Positions 6,758-10,233 of a stretch of DNA of 10,233 bases are shown one piece after another. A program made the translations under genes and the position numbers. This stretch comes from Cyanobacteria bacterium RUI128. Lineage in GTDB: Bacteria > Cyanobacteriota > Vampirovibrionia > Gastranaerophilales > Gastranaerophilaceae. The number at the start of each line of letters is the position of its first letter. Within the stretch, counting starts at the first letter, position 1. Below the pieces are notes generated by a model. That model saw nothing but the letters and a program-made list of their open reading frames with translations. It had not been told where the DNA came from and searched no databases. The stretch covers positions 1-10,233 of the forward strand of contig JAILHQ010000082.1 in the NCBI GenBank assembly GCA_024695725.1, given 5' to 3'.

Positions 6758-6885
6758 ATTATATCTCTCTCCCTTAGGTACGTAATATAAAAATACTATA
6801 AGCATAACCGAATAACAATACCCATATAGATTATTGAAATCTTTTAATATATAGCTTAAACATATTAAATAACAGGAGGAAATTT

Positions 6886-7284
6886 ATGGATTATGACTAT
6901 ATAAATGAATTGAAAACACCATTTTTACAGCCCCCGCCGATTGTGTTTAGAATCGTATGGCCAATATTATATATATTAATGTTTTTGTCTTTGTATATTT
7001 TTCTCGGGGTAGGGGTAAATGATAATACGATTAAGACAAAGGGGATTATAATATTTATTATTCAGTTAACCCTGAATCTTATCTGGAGTCCGATATTTTT
7101 TTATTATAAAAAAATATTTTTGGCATTTTGTGTTGCGGCTGCGCTGACTGCTGTTGTCTTGGTGATGATAGTTTATTTTTATCGGGTTTTGCCACTTGCA
7201 GGTCTTATGAATATTCCGTATTTTGTATGGCTCTTATTCGCTGATTATCTGAATTTTCAAATTTGGTTGTTAAACAGAAACTGA
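6886..7284 (+). CDS. TspO/MBR family membrane protein, short form apparently lacking the first helix
   Basis: TspO proteins are small inner-membrane proteins that bind porphyrins and cholesterol-like ligands and modulate tetrapyrrole and stress responses. Family motifs are clear: KTPFLQPPPIVFRIVWPILY (10-29), QLTLNLIWSPIFF (60-72), FYRVLPLAG (98-106), and PYFVWLLFADYLN then IWLLN (111-130). Strongly hydrophobic segments lie at about 19-44, 53-72, 77-98 and 105-129, that is four helices. Known bacterial TspO are about 150-160 aa with five helices, and the first helix normally lies before the KP..PP motif. Here the protein starts only nine residues before it. The start is well supported by AGGAGGA (6874-6880), and the upstream frame is closed. 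So either a helix has been lost or this is a natural short subfamily. The following 123-aa gene is 99 bp downstream with no terminator between. Confidence 0.85.
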   Translation: MDYDYINELKTPFLQPPPIVFRIVWPILYILMFLSLYIFLGVGVNDNTIKTKGIIIFIIQLTLNLIWSPIFFYYKKIFLAFCVAAALTAVVLVMIVYFYRVLPLAGLMNIPYFVWLLFADYLNFQIWLLNRN

Positions 7285-7383
7285 TGCGGTTAAATATTTA
7301 TATTTACATTTATTTTTTAAAAAGGCAATTTTTTTTAACAAAACTACTTTATATATGTGGGATATTATTGAGTAAGGAGTATT

Positions 7384-7755
7384 ATGATTTCAGAAGTTAC
7401 AGGTCCTTTTGCAGCAGGAAATGGCCAATTATCAAAGTTATTGGGAGGTGGCCCGGTCAACAATGAAGAAAATGAACCGATAGATTATGAAATTTCAGGG
7501 TTGTCTGAAGAATACAAACAGAATGCACGTGAGCTTGCTGATATGAAAAGGAAGTTCTATGCAGAACATCCGCTTCCGGGTGACAGTATTGTTGGAACAA
7601 TAGGGTTAACACAAACAAGTCAATATAAAGCAAGAGATGCAGAATGGGCAAGAATTGAGGCTCAGTATTTGGCAGAGCATCCGATATCAGAAGCTGACAA
7701 AGCTATTATAGAAAAAGAACTGAAACGTTACGCAACGTTTATGTCTTTAGGTTAA
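7384..7755 (+). CDS. Uncharacterised 123-aa protein with an internal repeat (Y-K...AEHP)
   Basis: No family is recognised. The start is supported by AAGGAG (7374-7379), 4 nt before the ATG. The N-terminus (1-27) is Gly-rich (GPFAAGNGQLSKLLGGGP) and likely disordered. The rest is hydrophilic and helical. Residues 41-64 and 78-101 align as two copies spaced 37 residues apart. Both have Tyr-Lys, then Glu-x-Ala, then Ala-Glu-His-Pro (ELADMKRKFYAEHPL against EWARIEAQYLAEHPI). There are no Cys, membrane helices or signal peptide. It lies 99 bp after the TspO gene on the same strand, so co-transcription is possible. A strong terminator follows and is shared with the convergent pnp. Confidence 0.75.
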   Translation: MISEVTGPFAAGNGQLSKLLGGGPVNNEENEPIDYEISGLSEEYKQNARELADMKRKFYAEHPLPGDSIVGTIGLTQTSQYKARDAEWARIEAQYLAEHPISEADKAIIEKELKRYATFMSLG

Positions 7756-7773
7756 TAAAAAAAATAAAAATAA

Positions 7774-7810
7774 AGAACAGGCGGTGAATTTCACCGCCTG
7801 TTCTGTTTTA
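7774..7810. terminator. Bidirectional terminator between the 123-aa gene and pnp
   Basis: A perfect 15-bp stem (AGAACAGGCGGTGAA at 7774-7788 with TTCACCGCCTGTTCT at 7790-7804) is centred on 7789. On the plus strand GTTTTATT follows. On the minus strand the A-rich 7756-7773 reads as a long T-rich tract, making this an especially strong terminator for pnp. Confidence 0.92.
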
Positions 7811-7842
7811 TTAAATCTAACGAATTATTCGTTTTATGAGCC

Positions 7843-9981
7843 CTATTGAACGCTTGCTTTTTCTTCGTCAGAAACTCCCTTGATAGTAAGGTTGACTCTG
7901 CCTCTTTCGTCGATTTTGATAATCTTAACGATTACTTCATCGCCGATATTTACGTGAGGTTCAATAGTGTCGATTCTTTCGTGGCAGATTTGAGATATGT
8001 GAACCATACCGTCTTTACCGCCGCCGAGTTCAACGAACGCACCTATAGGAATAATTCTTACGACTTTTCCTTTCAGAACCATACCTACTTCAGGCTTGAA
8101 GGTGATATCCTTAATCATCTTGATAGCGATTTGAGCACCTTCCTGATCGTTAGATGTGATTGTTACCACACCACTGTCTTGGATATCAATTTCTGCACCT
8201 GATGCATCAATGATTTCTCTGATTTGTTTACCGCCAGGTCCGATTACAGCGCCGATATCCTCTGTCGGGATAGTCAGTGTTGTAATGCTTGGAGCATAAG
8301 GTGACATAGGTCCGGGCTCGGTAATAGCTTTTCTCATTTCGCCTAAGATGTGCAGTCTGCCTTCTTTTGCCTGGAATAAAGCACGTCTTAAAGTATCGTT
8401 AGGGATACCTTTTGCCTTCATATCCATCTGAAGTGCTGTAATACCGTCATCGTTACCTGTTACCTTAAAGTCCATATCGCCTAAGAAGTCTTCAATACCT
8501 TGGATATCTGTAAGAACGACAGGTTCATAACCTTCTTCTTTAATCATACCCATAGCGACACCGCCGATCATACATTTTACAGGAACACCTGCGTTCATCA
8601 ATGCCATTGAAGAGCCGCAAGTTGAACCCATTGATGTAGAACCGTTTGATTCCAATACATCAGAAGTTACTCTGATGGTGTAACCAAATTCTTCAGGGCT
8701 TGGCAATGCAGGAATGTTTGCTCTTTCTGCTAAGTTACCGTGACCGACTTCTCTTCTACCCGGGCCTCTTAAAGGTTTTACTTCGCCTACTGAGAAACCA
8801 GGGAAGATATATTTGTGCATATAAGTTTTTTCTGTTTGCGGATCAACACCGTCAAGTTCCTGTTTCATTGCAGGGCCTGCAAGAGTTGCCACTGACAAGA
8901 TTTGAGTCTGACCTCTTGTAAATACTGCAGAACCGTGTGCTCTAGGTATAACACCAACTTCACACCAGATAGGTCTTACTTCGTTGTATTTACGTCCGTC
9001 TGCTCTGACACCTTCGTCAAGAATCATTGCACGCATAACGTGTTTTTCTGCTGCCTTAAATTCTTCGGCAACAAAGTCGATGCCTGTTTCTTCAATGATT
9101 TGTTTAATATAATCATCTTCAGGAAGTGCATCAATTTTTTCTTTTACTAATTGTTTAGCTTCATCAAGCTTGTCTTGTCTGTATTTTCTGTCGAAGTTGT
9201 GATAAGCATCGTGAATCATAGCCCCTGCAGTTTCTTCAATAATCTGAGCGATTCTAGAAGTATCGTAAGGGTTAACAAATTCTTCTTTTTCAACTTCACA
9301 ACGTTTTGCGAATTCAACTTGTGCTTCACATTGTTTTTTGATTTCTTCTTGAGCAAAAGCAACTGCATTCATAATGTCGTCTTCTGTAACGAACTTACAG
9401 CCTGCTTCAACCATGATAACGCTGTCGTGAGTACCGGATACAACGATATCAAGGTCTGATGCCTTAGCCTGTGCGTGTGTAGGGTTAGCGATGAAGTTTC
9501 CGTTTTCATCTCTTGATACTCTAACAGCACCGATAGGGCCTTCGAAAGGAGCGCCCGTTAACATTAAAGCACATGATGCACCCAACATTGCCAATGTGTC
9601 AGGTTGATTTTCCTGATCATAGCTGAATAATTGAGCAACAATCTGGATGTCATTTCTGTATCCTTTAGGGAAAAGCGGTCTGATAGGTCTGTCTATCAAA
9701 CGTGAAACAAGGATAGCCTTGTCACTTGCTTTGCCTTCTGAACGGTTGTAACCACCCGGGATACGACCGATTGCTGACATTCTTTCTTCATAATCAATCA
9801 ACAGCGGGAAGAAGTCTATCCCGACTCTTGGTTCTTTACTAACTACTGCGTGAACGAATAACATTGTATCGCCACATCTTACTGTAACACTACCATTAGT
9901 AGATTGTGCATACTTGCCTGTTTCAACAGTTACGGTCTTACCACCGATTTCAAGCTGCATTGTTTTTGTTTCAGGTATCAT
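7843..9981 (-). CDS. pnp: Polynucleotide phosphorylase (PNPase)
   Basis: PNPase degrades RNA 3'-5' by phosphorolysis, releasing nucleoside diphosphates, and can also add 3' tails. It acts as a trimer in the cytoplasm, often within a degradosome. At 712 aa it has the normal length and full domain order: first RNase PH-like core (about 10-145), helical linker (about 245-325), second RNase PH-like core (about 325-555), KH domain with IGPGGK (580-585), and S1 domain (about 632-702, GKVVRIIPIGAFVEL). The catalytic region DIQGIEDFLGDMDFK is intact; Asp498 and Asp504 match the E. coli catalytic Asp486 and Asp492 by motif spacing. The ATG at 9979-9981 has AGAGGG (complement of 9987-9992) 5 nt before it. 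A second Met at residue 8 lacks a ribosome site. No rpsO precedes it here, unlike the common rpsO-pnp pair. Confidence 0.98.
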   Translation of the reverse strand: MIPETKTMQLEIGGKTVTVETGKYAQSTNGSVTVRCGDTMLFVHAVVSKEPRVGIDFFPLLIDYEERMSAIGRIPGGYNRSEGKASDKAILVSRLIDRPIRPLFPKGYRNDIQIVAQLFSYDQENQPDTLAMLGASCALMLTGAPFEGPIGAVRVSRDENGNFIANPTHAQAKASDLDIVVSGTHDSVIMVEAGCKFVTEDDIMNAVAFAQEEIKKQCEAQVEFAKRCEVEKEEFVNPYDTSRIAQIIEETAGAMIHDAYHNFDRKYRQDKLDEAKQLVKEKIDALPEDDYIKQIIEETGIDFVAEEFKAAEKHVMRAMILDEGVRADGRKYNEVRPIWCEVGVIPRAHGSAVFTRGQTQILSVATLAGPAMKQELDGVDPQTEKTYMHKYIFPGFSVGEVKPLRGPGRREVGHGNLAERANIPALPSPEEFGYTIRVTSDVLESNGSTSMGSTCGSSMALMNAGVPVKCMIGGVAMGMIKEEGYEPVVLTDIQGIEDFLGDMDFKVTGNDDGITALQMDMKAKGIPNDTLRRALFQAKEGRLHILGEMRKAITEPGPMSPYAPSITTLTIPTEDIGAVIGPGGKQIREIIDASGAEIDIQDSGVVTITSNDQEGAQIAIKMIKDITFKPEVGMVLKGKVVRIIPIGAFVELGGGKDGMVHISQICHERIDTIEPHVNIGDEVIVKIIKIDERGRVNLTIKGVSDEEKASVQ

Positions 9982-9995
9982 TTTTTCCCTCTTTC

Positions 9996-10016
9996 TTCGG
10001 CTACTCGAAAGCCGAA
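9996..10016 (-). promoter_or_regulatory. Hairpin in the pnp leader next to the ribosome site
   Basis: TTCGGCT pairs with AGCCGAA (9996-10002 and 10010-10016) around a 7-nt loop, immediately 5' of the pnp ribosome site. PNPase represses its own synthesis through a leader stem in E. coli, after RNase III cleavage. A comparable role here is inference from position only. There is no T run directly after it, so it is not a terminator. Confidence 0.45.
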
Positions 10017-10052
10017 TTTCTTCTTTTTATACTTTTTCTTCTTACATTTCTA

Positions 10053-10083
10053 ATTATACAGGAAACATTAATAAAATACACAA
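10053..10083 (-). promoter_or_regulatory. Candidate promoter of pnp
   Basis: On the minus strand a perfect -10 TATAAT (complement of 10053-10058) is preceded by TTGTGT (complement of 10078-10083) at 19-bp spacing, slightly long. A transcript starting about 7 nt after the -10 would have a leader of roughly 65 nt that includes the hairpin at 9996-10016. Confidence 0.45.
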
Positions 10084-10101
10084 GTGAAATGTAAATTATA
10101 G

Positions 10102-10233
10102 TTTAGGGGTAAATGAGAATATTGCTCCCCACCCTAACCCTCCCCAACTTGGGGAGGGAACAGTTGTACAATTTTAAATAAAATTGCTACAAATGTGGGA
10201 GAGGAGTAATTAAATATATTTACCCCCGATAAA
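10102..10233. repeat. Nested palindromic, MITE-like element (runs to window edge)
   Basis: The ends form a terminal inverted repeat. GGGGTAAAT (10106-10114) is the exact complement of ATTTACCCC (10218-10226). TTTA (10102-10105) and TAAA (10230-10233) lie just outside. Further in, ATTGCTCC (10121-10128) faces GGAGTAAT (10203-10210) with one G-U, then CCAC (10129-10132) faces GTGG (10195-10198). Two hairpins fill the middle. One is GC-rich, CCCTCCCCAA (10138-10147) with TTGGGGAGGG (10149-10158). The other is AT-rich, TTGTA then AATTTTA (10164-10176) with TAAAATT then TACAA (10179-10192). The whole folds as a three-way junction of about 130 nt. There is no coding capacity. It resembles REP/MITE-type mobile palindromes; a second copy would be needed to prove mobility. 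Confidence 0.6.

Noticed and set aside
6758..6805. Longer start for the SEC-C protein (16 extra residues)
   Set aside because: The extension encodes the purine-rich ribosome site itself and has none of its own upstream.
7846..9459. Several open frames on the plus strand opposite pnp
   Set aside because: They are antisense shadows of a highly conserved gene, with low-complexity Phe/Ser/Cys-rich translations and no ribosome sites.

Overview
This is an AT-rich bacterial chromosome segment. It holds two housekeeping genes (EF-G and polynucleotide phosphorylase), several small lineage-specific genes, and the last residues of an outer-membrane autotransporter-like barrel. The barrel end points to a cell with an outer membrane. 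The EF-G sequence reads most like cyanobacterial-type EF-G, for example the start [20 protein letters not shown] and QANRY before the NKMD motif. With the AT-rich, gut-symbiont-like composition this tentatively suggests a non-photosynthetic cyanobacterial relative (Vampirovibrionia/Gastranaerophilales type). That placement is inference from motif memory, not a search.

Layout. Positions 1-163 hold the barrel C-terminus (+), closed by a hairpin terminator at 237-274. fusA (384-2471, +) has its own promoter-like region and a terminator. That terminator sits between fusA and a convergent 114-aa unknown gene (2583-2927, -). Next comes a tandem duplication of about 740 bp. It carries two paralogous small genes on the minus strand (3085-3363 and 3827-4096), each with its own terminator and each preceded by a leader of about 300 nt. 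The leaders share two long blocks and one short block separated by diverged sequence. A metallophosphoesterase (4652-5398, +) converges on a SEC-C zinc-motif protein (5456-6757, -) through a perfect 12-bp terminator stem. Divergent from the SEC-C gene are a short TspO/MBR membrane protein (6886-7284, +) and a 123-aa unknown (7384-7755, +). The latter converges on pnp (7843-9981, -) across a 15-bp terminator stem. Upstream of pnp are a promoter, a leader hairpin and, at 10102-10233, a nested palindromic MITE-like element that runs to the window edge.

The genes do not form one pathway. fusA (translation) and pnp (RNA decay) are independent single-gene units here, away from the ribosomal-protein partners they often have. 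The most unusual part is 3085-4409: two short proteins of unknown family with a 105-nt stretch identical at the DNA level. Each sits behind a leader whose conserved blocks can form two mutually exclusive pairings. It looks like a candidate undescribed cis-regulatory RNA with its own small gene family.
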